A stretch of 64,000 nt of DNA from Streptomyces sp. NBC_00237 (GTDB lineage Bacteria; Actinomycetota; Actinomycetes; Streptomycetales; Streptomycetaceae). Positions 41,401 to 51,263 of this stretch are shown here, piece by piece. The translations under genes and the position numbers were made by a program. The notes below the pieces were generated by a model. The model made no database searches and was not told where the DNA came from. It worked only from the letters and a program-made list of their open reading frames with translations. Position 1 is the first letter of the stretch. Each line of letters opens with the position of its first letter. Location: NCBI RefSeq assembly GCF_026342435.1, contig NZ_JAPEMT010000001.1, forward strand, positions 1,730,501 to 1,794,500, in the 5' to 3' direction.

Positions 41401-41730
41401 ATGCACAGCTCCCACCTCAAGACCCTGTTCACGGCAGCGGCCCTCGCGGCGACCTTCTTCGCCCCCGCCGGTGAGTCCCACGCCGCCGAGCACCAGCCGG
41501 CGGTGGCCGTCGCACCCGACTACGACCAGTGGATCGGCAAGACCCTCGTACGGACCGGCGAGACCGACCCCACCGGCGCCCCCGCCGACCACCTCGTCCA
41601 CGAGCGGGACATCCCCAAGCCGTACCGGATCGTCAGGCCCGGCGCGATCCTGACGCAGGAGTACCTGCCGGACCGCCTGAACGTCCACGTCGACGACCAG
41701 AACCGGATCACCCGCATCCACTTCGGCTGA
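41401..41730 (+). CDS. Secreted I78-type protease inhibitor
   Basis: The 109-residue preprotein has a signal peptide (LFTAAALAATFFAPAGESHA, cleavage near 28) and a mature domain ending RIVRPGAILTQEYLPDRLNVHVDDQNRITRIHFG, the signature of MEROPS inhibitor family I78 (fungal elastase inhibitor type). Such proteins inhibit serine proteases such as elastase and subtilisin outside the cell. It is monocistronic. The window also encodes a secreted trypsin-like protease 35 kb away, but nothing in the sequence links them. Confidence 0.88.
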   Translation: MHSSHLKTLFTAAALAATFFAPAGESHAAEHQPAVAVAPDYDQWIGKTLVRTGETDPTGAPADHLVHERDIPKPYRIVRPGAILTQEYLPDRLNVHVDDQNRITRIHFG

Positions 41731-41805
41731 CCCGCCAGGGGCCCGCCCCGGAGGCAGGCCCCAGGGCCCGCCTCCGGGCACCGACCGCGTACGGCGGCCC
41801 GTGTG

Positions 41806-42516
41806 TCAGCGCGCCACGCCCCCTGCCAACGCCTCGGTGACCCCCTTCTCCCGCTCACCGAGAAAGTGCGGATCCGGCCGGAACGTCGCGTCGAGCAGCG
41901 CCTTGCCCGCCGCGAACACCTCGCGGGCCCCGCCGTAGTACCAGGTCGCGTCGTGCTCGTCGTCGACACCGACCCCGAAGCCGTCCACCCCGGCCGCCTC
42001 GCACAGGGTGACGGCCCGCCGTATGTGGAACGCCTGGCTGATCAGCACCGCCCGGTCGACGCCGAAGATCTTCTTGGCCCGTACGCACGAGTCCCAGGTG
42101 TCGAAACCGGCGTAGTCGCTCACGACGTGCCCGTCGGGGACCCCGTGCTTGACGAGGTAGGCGCGCATCGCGTCCGGTTCGTCGTACTCCTCACGGCTGT
42201 TGTCCCCGGTGACCAGGACGACCTTGACCTTCCCCGTCCGGTACAGCTCGGCCGCCGCGTCCAGGCGGCGGGCCAGGTACGGAGTCGGCTCGCCCTTCCA
42301 CAGGCCCGCGCCGAACACCATCGCCACCTCCCGCGCCGGGGCGTCCGCGACCTCGCCGACGCGGCTGCTCGTCGAGGCGTACGTCCACGTGGAGGGCAGC
42401 AGCGCCAGCACGCACCCCGCCATCACGGCCTGCACGAGGCGGCGCTTTCCCCGCCGCCCCTCGGGCAGCCGGGGCAGCAGCCGGGGCCACTTCACGCCGA
42501 CCCTCTTCAACCGCAT
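41806..42516 (-). CDS. SanA/YdcF-like (DUF218, ElyC/SanA) membrane protein
   Basis: The 236-residue protein has one N-terminal membrane segment (VQAVMAGCVLALLPSTWTYAS) and a DUF218 domain with VFGAGLWKGEPTPYLARRLDAAAELYRTGK, VLVTGDN, EPDAMRAYLVKHGV, DYAGFDTWDSCVRAKKIF and ISQAFHIRRAV. Related proteins (SanA, ElyC) act in envelope integrity or vancomycin tolerance. GGGGGAG precedes ATG 42516; the frame extends 40 codons upstream without support. Confidence 0.9.
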   Translation of the reverse strand: MRLKRVGVKWPRLLPRLPEGRRGKRRLVQAVMAGCVLALLPSTWTYASTSSRVGEVADAPAREVAMVFGAGLWKGEPTPYLARRLDAAAELYRTGKVKVVLVTGDNSREEYDEPDAMRAYLVKHGVPDGHVVSDYAGFDTWDSCVRAKKIFGVDRAVLISQAFHIRRAVTLCEAAGVDGFGVGVDDEHDATWYYGGAREVFAAGKALLDATFRPDPHFLGEREKGVTEALAGGVAR

Positions 42517-42796
42517 GGTTTCTCCCCCGGTGCCGCGTTCTGCTTCCTGCCCCTTCCGACGTCCGAACAGGGGCGAAGGTTCCCGAGCGGGCATTTCGCG
42601 CGCGCCGCGAGCGCGACGGAATTCCGTTGGCCGCACCCACCACCCTCGGCCGCACCCACCTGCTGCGGGTGCGTGCGGACGACGTCTTCCTCCTGAAAGA
42701 GCGGTAGGGGAGGGCGGGTTCGCGGGAGAGGGGGCGGGCGTCAGCCGTCACCCTCGCGCAACGCCCCGGCAACTTCCGGCCGGGAGGATCAGGGAC

Positions 42797-43048
42797 ATGA
42801 CGTACGAGTCGGCTCCACCGCGAGAAGCACACGGGACCCCCGCGCGCACGCCCGGCGAGTCCCGCTCCCCGTCCGCGTCCCCGTCCCTGGCCGCCTCGCA
42901 CTCCCTGCCCCTGGACAGCACCGCCGAACTCCTCACCCGCATCACCGCCCAGCTCTCCACCCAACTCGGCTGTGTCTCCCGCAACGGCACCCGCAACGGC
43001 ACCCGTGCCGGTGCGCGTACGGGGTCCGGAACGCCCGCGCCCGCCTGA
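42797..43048 (+). CDS. Small hypothetical protein upstream of dgt
   Basis: The 83-residue protein is Ser/Thr/Pro-rich with a possible helix [19 protein letters not shown] and a short tail repeat [20 protein letters not shown] lies upstream of the ATG. It ends 55 bases before dgt. No family is recognised. Codon bias is acceptable and the frame is fully open, but the composition is low in complexity, so it is only moderately supported. Confidence 0.5.
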   Translation: MTYESAPPREAHGTPARTPGESRSPSASPSLAASHSLPLDSTAELLTRITAQLSTQLGCVSRNGTRNGTRAGARTGSGTPAPA

Positions 43049-43103
43049 CCTGCCACCCGGTGGGTGGGGCGGGTTGTCAGTGGGTGCGGTTACGGTCATC
43101 GGT

Positions 43104-44387
43104 ATGGAAAGCACCGCATACGACTCGGCCGCGACGCAGCGCTGGGACGCCGAGCCCGACAAACGGCCCGGCAGGACCGCGTTCCAGCGCGACCGCGCGC
43201 GCGTGCTGCACTCCGCCGCACTGCGCCGCCTCGCGGGCAAGACCCAGGTCGTCACCCCCGGTTCGCGGAGCCAGGTGTGGGACTCCAGCCCCCGCACCCG
43301 GCTCACCCACTCCCTGGAGTGCGCCCAGGTCGGCCGGGAGCTGGGGGCGGCGCTGGGCTGCGACCCCGACCTCGTCGAAGCGGCCTGCCTCTCCCATGAC
43401 ATGGGCCACCCGCCCTTCGGGCACAACGGCGAGCAGGCCCTCAACGACTTCGCCAAGGACTGCGGCGGCTTCGAGGGCAACGCCCAGTCGCTGCGCCTGC
43501 TCACCCGCCTCGAACCCAAGCGCTTCGTGCGCTCGGCGGAGAGCGGCGAGCTGGTCAGCGTCGGGCTCAATCTGACGCGTGCCGCCCTCGACGCGGCCAC
43601 CAAGTACCCCTGGACGCGCGGCAGTCACCCCACCGACCCCGGCTCGGTGAAGTTCGGCGTCTACGAGGACGACCTGCCCGTCTTCCGCTGGGCCCGCGAG
43701 GGCGCCCCCGACTTCCGCAAGTGCTTCGAGGCCCAGGTCATGGACTGGTCCGACGACGTCGCGTACTCCGTCCACGACTTCGAGGACGGCCTGCACGCGG
43801 GCCACATCGACCCCAACCTCCTCTTCGCCGAACCCGAACGGCAGGACATCTACGCGGTGGCCGTCGGCCGGTACGTCCCCGAGGACACCGACCCCGCCGA
43901 ACTGGCCGCAGCGCTGGACCGCCTCATGGACCAGGACTGGTGGCCGCACGGGTACGACGGCTCGGCCCTCGCCCAGGCCCGCCTGAAGGACGCCACGAGC
44001 CAGCTCATCGGCCGCTTCTGCCTGGCGGCGGAGAGCGCCACGCGCGGCGCCTACGGCACCGGCCGCCTCACCCGCTACTCCGCCGAACTCGTCGTCCCCC
44101 GCTCCACCCGCAACGAGTGCGCGGTGCTGAAGGCGGTCGCCGACCGGTACGTCATGCAGCGCGACGAGCAGGAGCGTCTCCGCGCCGACCAGCGCATCGT
44201 CATCGCCGAACTCGCCGAGGCACTCACCCTGAGGGCCCCCGGCGAGGGCCTCGACCCCCAGTTCCGGGCCCTCTACGACACGGCCCCCGACGACCGCGCC
44301 CGCAAACGCGTCCTCGTCGACCAGATCGCCTCCCTCACCGACTCCTCCGCCCGCTCCCTCCACGCCCGCCTGACAGCCAACCGCTAG
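43104..44387 (+). CDS. dgt: Deoxyguanosinetriphosphate triphosphohydrolase-like protein
   Basis: The 427-residue HD-domain enzyme hydrolyses dNTPs to deoxynucleosides and triphosphate. Metal ligands are visible: His in [10 protein letters not shown] in [15 protein letters not shown] and Asp in [16 protein letters not shown]. It begins after TACGGT ending 7 bases before the ATG, with no ribosome binding site, so it is probably leaderless. The position near dnaG is conserved in Actinobacteria, where it is often annotated dgt. Confidence 0.94.
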   Translation: MESTAYDSAATQRWDAEPDKRPGRTAFQRDRARVLHSAALRRLAGKTQVVTPGSRSQVWDSSPRTRLTHSLECAQVGRELGAALGCDPDLVEAACLSHDMGHPPFGHNGEQALNDFAKDCGGFEGNAQSLRLLTRLEPKRFVRSAESGELVSVGLNLTRAALDAATKYPWTRGSHPTDPGSVKFGVYEDDLPVFRWAREGAPDFRKCFEAQVMDWSDDVAYSVHDFEDGLHAGHIDPNLLFAEPERQDIYAVAVGRYVPEDTDPAELAAALDRLMDQDWWPHGYDGSALAQARLKDATSQLIGRFCLAAESATRGAYGTGRLTRYSAELVVPRSTRNECAVLKAVADRYVMQRDEQERLRADQRIVIAELAEALTLRAPGEGLDPQFRALYDTAPDDRARKRVLVDQIASLTDSSARSLHARLTANR

Positions 44388-44502
44388 CCCCCTCTCGCTC
44401 CGGCCCCGCCCGGGAGCCCCGTACCCCGCCCCCCTCTTCCCCCGCACCCCTCCGTGCGGGACGCTCAAAAGCCCACGCGCACACGCACAATGGAGGCATC
44501 AA

Positions 44503-45783
44503 GTGGTCGACGCAGATCAGACATTCGTCATCATCGGCGGCGGACTCGCCGGCGCGAAAGCCGCCGAGACCCTCCGCTCCGAGGGCTTCACCGGCCGGGT
44601 GATCCTGATCGGCGACGAACGCGACCACCCCTACGAACGCCCGCCCCTCTCCAAGGGCCTCCTCACCGGCAAGGCCGACCGCGACAGCGTCTTCACCCAC
44701 GACGCCGCCTGGTACGCCGCCCACGACATCGAGCTCCACCTCGGCCAGACCGTCGTCCACCTCGACCGCGAGGCCCGCACCGTCCGCCTCGGCGACGACG
44801 GCACCCTCATCCAGTACGACAAGCTCCTCATCGCCACCGGCTCCGAACCCCGCCGCCTCGACATCCCCGGCACCGACCTCACGGGCGTCCACCACCTGCG
44901 CCGTCTCTCCCACGCCGAGCGCCTGCGCGGAGTCCTCGCCACCCTCGGCCGCGACAACGGCCACCTCGTGATCGCCGGAGCAGGCTGGATCGGGCTGGAG
45001 ATCGCCGCCGCCGCACGCGGGTACGGAGCCGAGGTCACCGTCGTCGAGGCCGAGCCCACCCCGCTGCACTCCGTCCTCGGCCCCGAGCTCGGCCAGCTCT
45101 TCACCGACCTGCACGCCGAGCACGGCGTCCGCTTCCACTTCGGGGCCCGCCTCACCGAGATCGTCGGCCAGGACGGCCTGGTCCTCGCCGCCCGCACCGA
45201 CGACGGCGAGGAGCACCCCGCCCACGACGTCCTCGCAGCCATCGGCGCCGCCCCCCGCACCGCCCTCGCCGAGTCCTCCGGGCTCGCCCTCGTCGACCGC
45301 GCCCACGGCGGCGGCATCGCCGTCGACGGACACCACCGCACCAACGACCCCGACGTCTTCGCCGCCGGCGACGTCGCCGCCGTCCCCCTGCACCTCCCCG
45401 GCACCTCCCTGCACGGACAGCGCCTGCGCGTCGAGCACTGGGCCAACGCCCTCAACGGCGGCCCCGCCGCCGCCCGCGCGATGCTCGGCCGGGGCACGCC
45501 GTACGACCGCGTCCCGTACTTCTTCTCCGACCAGTACGACCTCGGTCTCGAATACTCGGGCTGGGCGCCCCCGGGCACGTACGACCAGGTCGTCGTGCGC
45601 GGCGACGCCGGGAAGCGCACGTTCATCGCCTTCTGGCTGAAGGACCACCGCGTCCTCGCGGGCATGAACGTCAATGTGTGGGACGTCACCGAGTCGATCC
45701 AGCGCCTGATCAGGAGCGGCACGGAAGTCGACCAGCACGCCCTCGCCGACCCCTCGGTCCCCCTGGACTCCTTGATCGCGTAG
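44503..45783 (+). CDS. FAD/NAD(P)-dependent ferredoxin-reductase-like oxidoreductase
   Basis: The 426-residue flavoprotein has an FAD GxGxxG motif (FVIIGGGLAGAKAAE), a second NAD(P) Rossmann motif (HLVIAGAGWIGLEIAAAARGYG), ATG motif LLIATGSEPR and GD motif DVFAAGDVA. The C-terminal reductase domain (about 330-410) fits rubredoxin/ferredoxin reductases that serve P450 or dioxygenase systems. GTG 44503 follows GGAGG. No ferredoxin gene lies next to it. It precedes dnaG by 42 bases. Confidence 0.92.
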   Translation: MVDADQTFVIIGGGLAGAKAAETLRSEGFTGRVILIGDERDHPYERPPLSKGLLTGKADRDSVFTHDAAWYAAHDIELHLGQTVVHLDREARTVRLGDDGTLIQYDKLLIATGSEPRRLDIPGTDLTGVHHLRRLSHAERLRGVLATLGRDNGHLVIAGAGWIGLEIAAAARGYGAEVTVVEAEPTPLHSVLGPELGQLFTDLHAEHGVRFHFGARLTEIVGQDGLVLAARTDDGEEHPAHDVLAAIGAAPRTALAESSGLALVDRAHGGGIAVDGHHRTNDPDVFAAGDVAAVPLHLPGTSLHGQRLRVEHWANALNGGPAAARAMLGRGTPYDRVPYFFSDQYDLGLEYSGWAPPGTYDQVVVRGDAGKRTFIAFWLKDHRVLAGMNVNVWDVTESIQRLIRSGTEVDQHALADPSVPLDSLIA

Positions 45784-45825
45784 CCGCCGCCGCAGAGTGT
45801 CCGACCCTCCCCGTACACTTCACGC

Positions 45826-47733
45826 GTGGCAGGCAGGATCAACGACGACGACGTGAAGGCGGTCCGGGAGGCGCTCCCGATCGACGCCGTCGTGTCCGAA
45901 TACCTTTCGCTCCGCAACGCGGGCGGCGGCAACCTCAAGGGCCTCTGCCCCTTCCACGACGAGAAGTCCCCGTCCTTCCAGGTCAGCCCGAGCAAGGGTC
46001 TCTTCCACTGCTTCGGCTGCCAGGAAGGCGGCGACACGATCGCCTTCGTGATGAAGATCGACCACCTCACCTTCGCGGAGACGGTCGAGCGCCTCGCCGC
46101 GCAGGCGGGCATCACCCTGCGGTACGAGGAGGGCGGCTACAACCCCTCCACCCAGCGCGGCGAACGCACCCGCCTGGTCGAGGCCCACAAGGCCGCCGCC
46201 GACTTCTACATCCAGCAGCTGGAGAGCCCCGAGGCGGAGATCGGCCGGAAGTTCCTCGCCGAGCGCGGTTTCGACCAGACCGCCGCCGCCCACTTCGGCG
46301 TCGGCTACAGCCCGGCGGGCTGGGACCACCTCACCCGCTACCTGCGCGGCAAGGGCTTCTCCGACAAGGAGCTGCTCCTGTCCGGGCTCGCCCAGGAGTC
46401 CCGCCGCAGCCCCATCGACCGCTTCCGGGGCCGTCTGATGTGGCCGATCCGCGACATCGGCGGCGAGGTCGTCGGCTTCGGCGCGCGCAAGCTCCGCGAC
46501 GACGACAACGGGCCGAAGTACCTCAACACCCCCGAGACCCCGATCTACAAGAAGTCCCAGGTCCTGTACGGCATCGACCTGGCCAAGAAGGACATCGCCA
46601 AGTCCAGCCGCGCCGTCGTCGTCGAGGGCTACACCGACGTCATGGCCTGCCACCTGGCCGGAGTCACCACCGCCATCGCGACCTGCGGCACGGCATTCGG
46701 CGGCGACCACATCAAGATCCTCCGCCGGTTGCTGATGGACAACGGCTCGGCCCGGGTGATCTTCACGTTCGACGGTGACGCCGCAGGTCAGAAGGCCGCC
46801 CTACGCGCGTTCGAGGACGACCAGAAGTTCGCCGCCGAGACGTACATCGCGATCGCCCCCGACAACATGGACCCCTGCGACCTGCGCCTGGCCAAGGGCG
46901 ACGAGGCCGTCGCCGACCTCACGCAGCCCCGCACCCCGCTCTTCGAGTTCGCGCTGCGCCAGATCATCGCGCGCTACGACCTGGAGACTCCGGGGGGCCG
47001 CGCCGCCGCCCTCGACGAGGCGGGCCCCGTCGTCGCCCGCATCAAGAACAGCGCCTCCCAGCACGAGGTCGCCGTCCAGCTCGCGGGCATGCTCGGCATC
47101 CTCGACACCCAGTTCGTCGTCAAGCGCATCGCGCAGCTCGCCCGCTGGGCGAAGGACCGGGGCGGGCGCGGGCCCTCCTCGGGACCGGAGTCGCGCCGAC
47201 AGCAGAACTACCCCTCGGGCCCCGCCGCCCCCGTCGTCAGCGGCCCCGCCCTCAACCTCCGCAGCCCCGTCCACCGCACCGAGCGCGAGCTCCTCAAGCT
47301 CGCCCTCCAGCGGCCCGACCTGGTCTCCCCGGCCTTCGACGCGTACGGCGCCGACGAGTTCACGGCCCCTCCGTACGCGGCCGTACGGCAGACCATCGAG
47401 GAGGCGGGCGGTGCCGAGCTGGGCGCGCAGGCACCCGCCGACTACCTCGCCACGGTCCGCGAGTGCGCGATCGACGACCAGGTCAGGGCCATGGTCACCG
47501 AACTCGCCGTCGAGGCCCTGCACGCCAAGTCCATCGACGAGGTCTACGCGGGCGTCCAGCTCGTGCAGGTCCGCCTGCGCGCCGTCGACCGCCGCATCCT
47601 CGAAGTCCAGGGCTCCCTGGCCCGGCTCGGCGGGCACGGCGACCCCGCCCATCTGGCCGCCGTACAGAACGAGCTGTGGGTCCTCCAGCAGTACGCGCAG
47701 TCCCTGCGCAACCACGGTGCGGCTGCCCTGTAG
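45826..47733 (+). CDS. dnaG: DNA primase DnaG
   Basis: DnaG makes the RNA primers for chromosome replication. The 635-residue protein has the CHC2 zinc domain (Cys41, His44, Cys62, Cys65), the RNA polymerase/TOPRIM core (VVVEGYTDVMACHLAG, ATCGTAFGGDH, FTFDGDAAGQKA) and a C-terminal DnaB-binding domain. A TACACT hexamer ends 6 bases before the GTG start without a ribosome binding site, so it may be leaderless. Full family length. Confidence 0.97.
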   Translation: MAGRINDDDVKAVREALPIDAVVSEYLSLRNAGGGNLKGLCPFHDEKSPSFQVSPSKGLFHCFGCQEGGDTIAFVMKIDHLTFAETVERLAAQAGITLRYEEGGYNPSTQRGERTRLVEAHKAAADFYIQQLESPEAEIGRKFLAERGFDQTAAAHFGVGYSPAGWDHLTRYLRGKGFSDKELLLSGLAQESRRSPIDRFRGRLMWPIRDIGGEVVGFGARKLRDDDNGPKYLNTPETPIYKKSQVLYGIDLAKKDIAKSSRAVVVEGYTDVMACHLAGVTTAIATCGTAFGGDHIKILRRLLMDNGSARVIFTFDGDAAGQKAALRAFEDDQKFAAETYIAIAPDNMDPCDLRLAKGDEAVADLTQPRTPLFEFALRQIIARYDLETPGGRAAALDEAGPVVARIKNSASQHEVAVQLAGMLGILDTQFVVKRIAQLARWAKDRGGRGPSSGPESRRQQNYPSGPAAPVVSGPALNLRSPVHRTERELLKLALQRPDLVSPAFDAYGADEFTAPPYAAVRQTIEEAGGAELGAQAPADYLATVRECAIDDQVRAMVTELAVEALHAKSIDEVYAGVQLVQVRLRAVDRRILEVQGSLARLGGHGDPAHLAAVQNELWVLQQYAQSLRNHGAAAL

Positions 47734-47963
47734 GGCCCCTGTAGCGCTCCTGGAACCCCGCCGGGTAACCGCTCGGTCACGGACCGGACTCAGAAAGTCC
47801 CCGCACGCCCCTCGCGGCGGCCGTGTGTCGCACCCCACACTGGGTGCGGTGCTTGTGGCCCGTGATGGCGGCCCGAACGCGGGGGCCGCACGAGGGGCCG
47901 AACCCGTGCGTGGCCCGTGCTTGAGGCTCCGACCCGGCAGCGTTCACCCTGGAGGTCGCCCCC

Positions 47964-49118
47964 GTGCAGACCCAGACCCTGACCGATCTGGTCGCGGCCG
48001 TACCCGCGCAGAACCGCGCCGCACGTCCTCAGGAAGCGCCCTCGGAGGTCGCGGCGGCCACCGAGGCCACCGAGGCCCCGGAGTCCGTCGAGGACGCGAT
48101 GGAAGAACGCGAACAGGGACCGGGGCCGGACCGGGAGGAACGGGGGCCGGACCAGGAGCAGGAGCGGCCCGACCCGCCCGAACGTCCCGCCCGCGCCGAC
48201 ACCTCCGGCCCCTCCTCCGACCTCTTCCGCCAGTACTTACGGGAGATCGGCCGCATCCCGCTCCTCACCGCCGCCGACGAGGTCGAACTGGCCCGCAGTG
48301 TCGAAGCGGGCCTCTTCGCCGAGGAGAGGCTCGCTGGATCGACCGATCTGGACACCCAACTGGCCCTCGATCTCGACAAGTTGGTCGTACGGGGGCGGAT
48401 GGCGAAACGCCGCCTCATCGAGGCGAACCTCCGGCTCGTCGTCTCCGTGGCGAAACGGTACGTCGGGCGGGGGCTGACGATGCTCGATCTGGTGCAGGAG
48501 GGGAATCTGGGGCTCATCCGGGCGGTCGAGAAGTTCGACTACGCGCGGGGGTACAAGTTCTCGACCTACGCCACCTGGTGGATTCGGCAGGCCATGTCCC
48601 GGGCGCTCGCCGACCAGGCCCGGACGATACGGGTCCCGGTCCACGTCGTCGAACTCATCAACCGTGTCGTACGGGTCCAGCGCAGGCTCCTCCAGGAGCG
48701 GGGGTACGAGCCGACGCCCGACGAGGTGGCCGCCCAGCTCGACCTGACGCCCGAGCGGGTCGGTGAGGTGCTGCGCCTCGCCCAGGAGCCCGTCTCGCTC
48801 CACGCGCCCGTGGGGGAGGAGGACGACGTGGCCCTCGGTGACCTGATCGAGGACGGCGACGCGACCTCACCCGTCGAGTCCGCGGCCTTCCTCCTGCTGA
48901 GGGAGCACCTGGAGGCGGTCCTCTCCACGCTCGGCGAGCGCGAACGCAAGGTGGTCCAGCTGCGTTACGGGCTGGCGGACGGGCGGCCGCGCACCCTCGA
49001 GGAGATCGGGCGGATCTTCGGGGTCACCCGTGAACGCATCCGCCAGATCGAGTCCAAGACCCTCAACAAGCTCCGCGACCATGCCTTTGCGGACCAGCTC
49101 CGAGGCTACCTGGATTGA
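47964..49118 (+). CDS. hrdA: RNA polymerase sigma factor of the HrdA type (sigma-70 group 2)
   Basis: The 384-residue factor has an acidic N-terminal segment, region 1.2 ([27 protein letters not shown]), region 2 ([54 protein letters not shown]), regions 3 and 4 with the [34 protein letters not shown] 47964 follows GGAGG. The position between dnaG and a two-subunit ABC exporter matches hrdA in S. coelicolor as I recall it. It is one of several non-essential principal-type sigma factors. Confidence 0.9.
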   Translation: MQTQTLTDLVAAVPAQNRAARPQEAPSEVAAATEATEAPESVEDAMEEREQGPGPDREERGPDQEQERPDPPERPARADTSGPSSDLFRQYLREIGRIPLLTAADEVELARSVEAGLFAEERLAGSTDLDTQLALDLDKLVVRGRMAKRRLIEANLRLVVSVAKRYVGRGLTMLDLVQEGNLGLIRAVEKFDYARGYKFSTYATWWIRQAMSRALADQARTIRVPVHVVELINRVVRVQRRLLQERGYEPTPDEVAAQLDLTPERVGEVLRLAQEPVSLHAPVGEEDDVALGDLIEDGDATSPVESAAFLLLREHLEAVLSTLGERERKVVQLRYGLADGRPRTLEEIGRIFGVTRERIRQIESKTLNKLRDHAFADQLRGYLD

Positions 49119-49130
49119 TTCCGCCGGGTT

Positions 49131-49150
49131 GCGCAGTTCCCCGCGCCCCT
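49131..49150. repeat. 20-base dispersed repeat after hrdA
   Basis: GCGCAGTTCCCCGCGCCCCT is identical at 53491-53510. It begins 13 bases after the hrdA stop and could form part of a terminator. Confidence 0.75.
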
Positions 49151-49169
49151 CAATGCCTCCGCCTAGCCC

Positions 49170-49248
49170 CTTGGGCGGCGGGGCCGCCCCCCCGGGGGCG
49201 GAACGGGCGGGCAAGGGGGCGGCCCCTCTCGCTCCGGGCCCACCCCGG
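49170..49248. repeat. 78-base GC-rich dispersed element, copy B
   Basis: This copy matches copies A and C with one additional C in the C-run. It lies between the convergent hrdA and ABC exporter genes. Confidence 0.85.
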
Positions 49249-49325
49249 TGCTGGCCCCGCCCCACCCCGAGGCCCCGCACCGTGCACGGAGCCCCACCCC
49301 ACCCCCGTACCGCCCCATGGAGTCC

Positions 49326-51263
49326 CTACTCCACCTCCACCACCGCCTGGGCGAACTGGGCCGCGTACAGCCGTGCGTACGCCCCCTCCGCCGCCAGCAG
49401 CTCTTCGTGCGAACCCTGCTCCACGATCGCCCCGCTCTCCATCACCAGGATCACGTCCGCGTCCCGGATCGTGGAGAGCCGGTGCGCGATCACGAACGAC
49501 GTGCGGCCGTGCGCGAGCCGCGCCATCGCCTTCTGGATCAGGACCTCCGTCCGCGTGTCCACCGAGCTCGTCGCCTCGTCGAGCACCAGGATCACCGGGT
49601 CCGACAGGAACGCCCGGGCGATCGTGATCAGCTGCTTCTCACCCGCGCTGACCCCCGCCCCGTCGTCGTCGATGACGGTGTCGTACCCGTCGGGCAGCGT
49701 CCGCACGAAACGGTCCGCGTGCGCCGCCCGCGCCGCCTCCTCGACCTGCTCCCGCGTCACCGGACCAGCAGCTCCGTACGCGATGTTGTCCGCGATGGTG
49801 CCACCGAAGAGCCAGGTGTCCTGGAGCACCATCCCGACCCCGGAGCGGAGTTCCTCGCGGGACATCTTCGCGATGTCGACCCCGTCGATGGCGATCCGCC
49901 CGCCCGTGACCTCGTAGAAGCGCATGAGGAGGTTGACCAGCGTGGTCTTCCCGGCGCCCGTCGGCCCGACGATCGCGACCGTCTGGCCGGGGGAGACCCG
50001 CAGGGAGAGGTCGTCGATCAGGGGCTTGTCGGCCTCGTACCGGAAGGACACGTTCTCCAGCTCGACCGCGCCCCGCAGCTCGTCCGGACCCGTCACCGGC
50101 AGCCCCGGCGCGTCCTTCGCGTCCGGTGCCTGCTCCTCGGCGTCGAGGAGTTCGAAGACCCGCTCGGCCGACGCCACCGCCGACTGCACGAGGTTCGCCA
50201 TCGACGCCACCTGCGTCAACGGCATCGAGAACTGCCGCGAGTACTGGATGAACGCCTGGACGTCGCCGATCGACAGCGTCCCCGAAGCGACGCGCAGACC
50301 GCCCACCACCGCCACCAGCACGTACGACAGGTTCGACACGAACATCATCAGCGGCTGCATGATCCCGCTGTTGAACTGCGCCTTGAAACTCGCCTCGTAC
50401 AGCAGGTCGTTCTGCTCGCGGAAACCCTCCGCCGACTCGTGCTGACGACCGAAGACCTTCACCAGCGAGTGACCGGTGTACATCTCCTCGATGTGCGCGT
50501 TCAGCGCGCCCGTCGTCTTCCACTGCTGCACGAACTGCGGCTGCGACCGCTTGCCGACCTTCGCCGCCACGACCACCGACAGCGGCACCGTCACCAGCGC
50601 CACGGCCGCCAGCAGCGGCGAGATCCAGAACATGATGACCAGGACGCCGATCACCGTCAGCACGGAGTTGATGAGCTGGCCCATCGTCTGCTGCATGGTC
50701 TGACCGATGTTGTCGATGTCGTTCGTCGTCCGCGACAGCACCTCACCGCGCTTCGCCTTGTCGAAGTAGGCGAGCGGCAGGCGGGACAGCTTCGCCTGGA
50801 CGTCCTGGCGCATCCGGTACACGGTGCGGTTGACCGCCCGGTTCACCATCCGCGTCGAGACGAGCATCAGCAGCCCGGCCCCCACGTACACCGCCAGCAC
50901 GATCAGCAGTACGGTGCCGATCGCGCCGAAGTCGATGCCCTGCCCCGGCGTGAAGTCGACCCCGGACAGCATGTCCGCGAACCCGTCCTCACCGCCCTTG
51001 CGCAGCCCCTCGACGGCCTGCGCCTTCGTCATGCCCGGCTCCATCGTCCGGCCGACGATGCCCGCGAACAGCAGGTCCGTCGCCGAGCCGAGGATCTTCG
51101 GGCCGATCACGGAGAGCGTCACGCTGAAGACCAGCGCCACGAACAGCACCCACAGGGTGACCTTCTCCGGTGCCAGCTGTTTCACCAGCCGCTTCCCCGA
51201 CCCACGGAAGTTCATCGACTTCTCGGCCGGGGGTCCCATCATGCGTCCAGCAGGCCCACTCAT
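49326..51263 (-). CDS. ABC exporter subunit B, second system
   Basis: The 645-residue half-transporter has a short N-terminal tail, six helices within about 30-340, and an ATPase with Walker A GPTGAGKTT, Q-loop MVLQDTWL, signature GVSAGEKQLI, Walker B ILVLDEATSSVDTRTE with catalytic Glu, and H-loop IAHRLST. Its ATG overlaps the stop of the partner gene. It is close in sequence to 36974-38869, for example in MEEMYTGHSLVKVFGR-like and DTWLFGGTIADNIAYG segments. The substrate is unknown. Confidence 0.93.
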   Translation of the reverse strand: MSGPAGRMMGPPAEKSMNFRGSGKRLVKQLAPEKVTLWVLFVALVFSVTLSVIGPKILGSATDLLFAGIVGRTMEPGMTKAQAVEGLRKGGEDGFADMLSGVDFTPGQGIDFGAIGTVLLIVLAVYVGAGLLMLVSTRMVNRAVNRTVYRMRQDVQAKLSRLPLAYFDKAKRGEVLSRTTNDIDNIGQTMQQTMGQLINSVLTVIGVLVIMFWISPLLAAVALVTVPLSVVVAAKVGKRSQPQFVQQWKTTGALNAHIEEMYTGHSLVKVFGRQHESAEGFREQNDLLYEASFKAQFNSGIMQPLMMFVSNLSYVLVAVVGGLRVASGTLSIGDVQAFIQYSRQFSMPLTQVASMANLVQSAVASAERVFELLDAEEQAPDAKDAPGLPVTGPDELRGAVELENVSFRYEADKPLIDDLSLRVSPGQTVAIVGPTGAGKTTLVNLLMRFYEVTGGRIAIDGVDIAKMSREELRSGVGMVLQDTWLFGGTIADNIAYGAAGPVTREQVEEAARAAHADRFVRTLPDGYDTVIDDDGAGVSAGEKQLITIARAFLSDPVILVLDEATSSVDTRTEVLIQKAMARLAHGRTSFVIAHRLSTIRDADVILVMESGAIVEQGSHEELLAAEGAYARLYAAQFAQAVVEVE

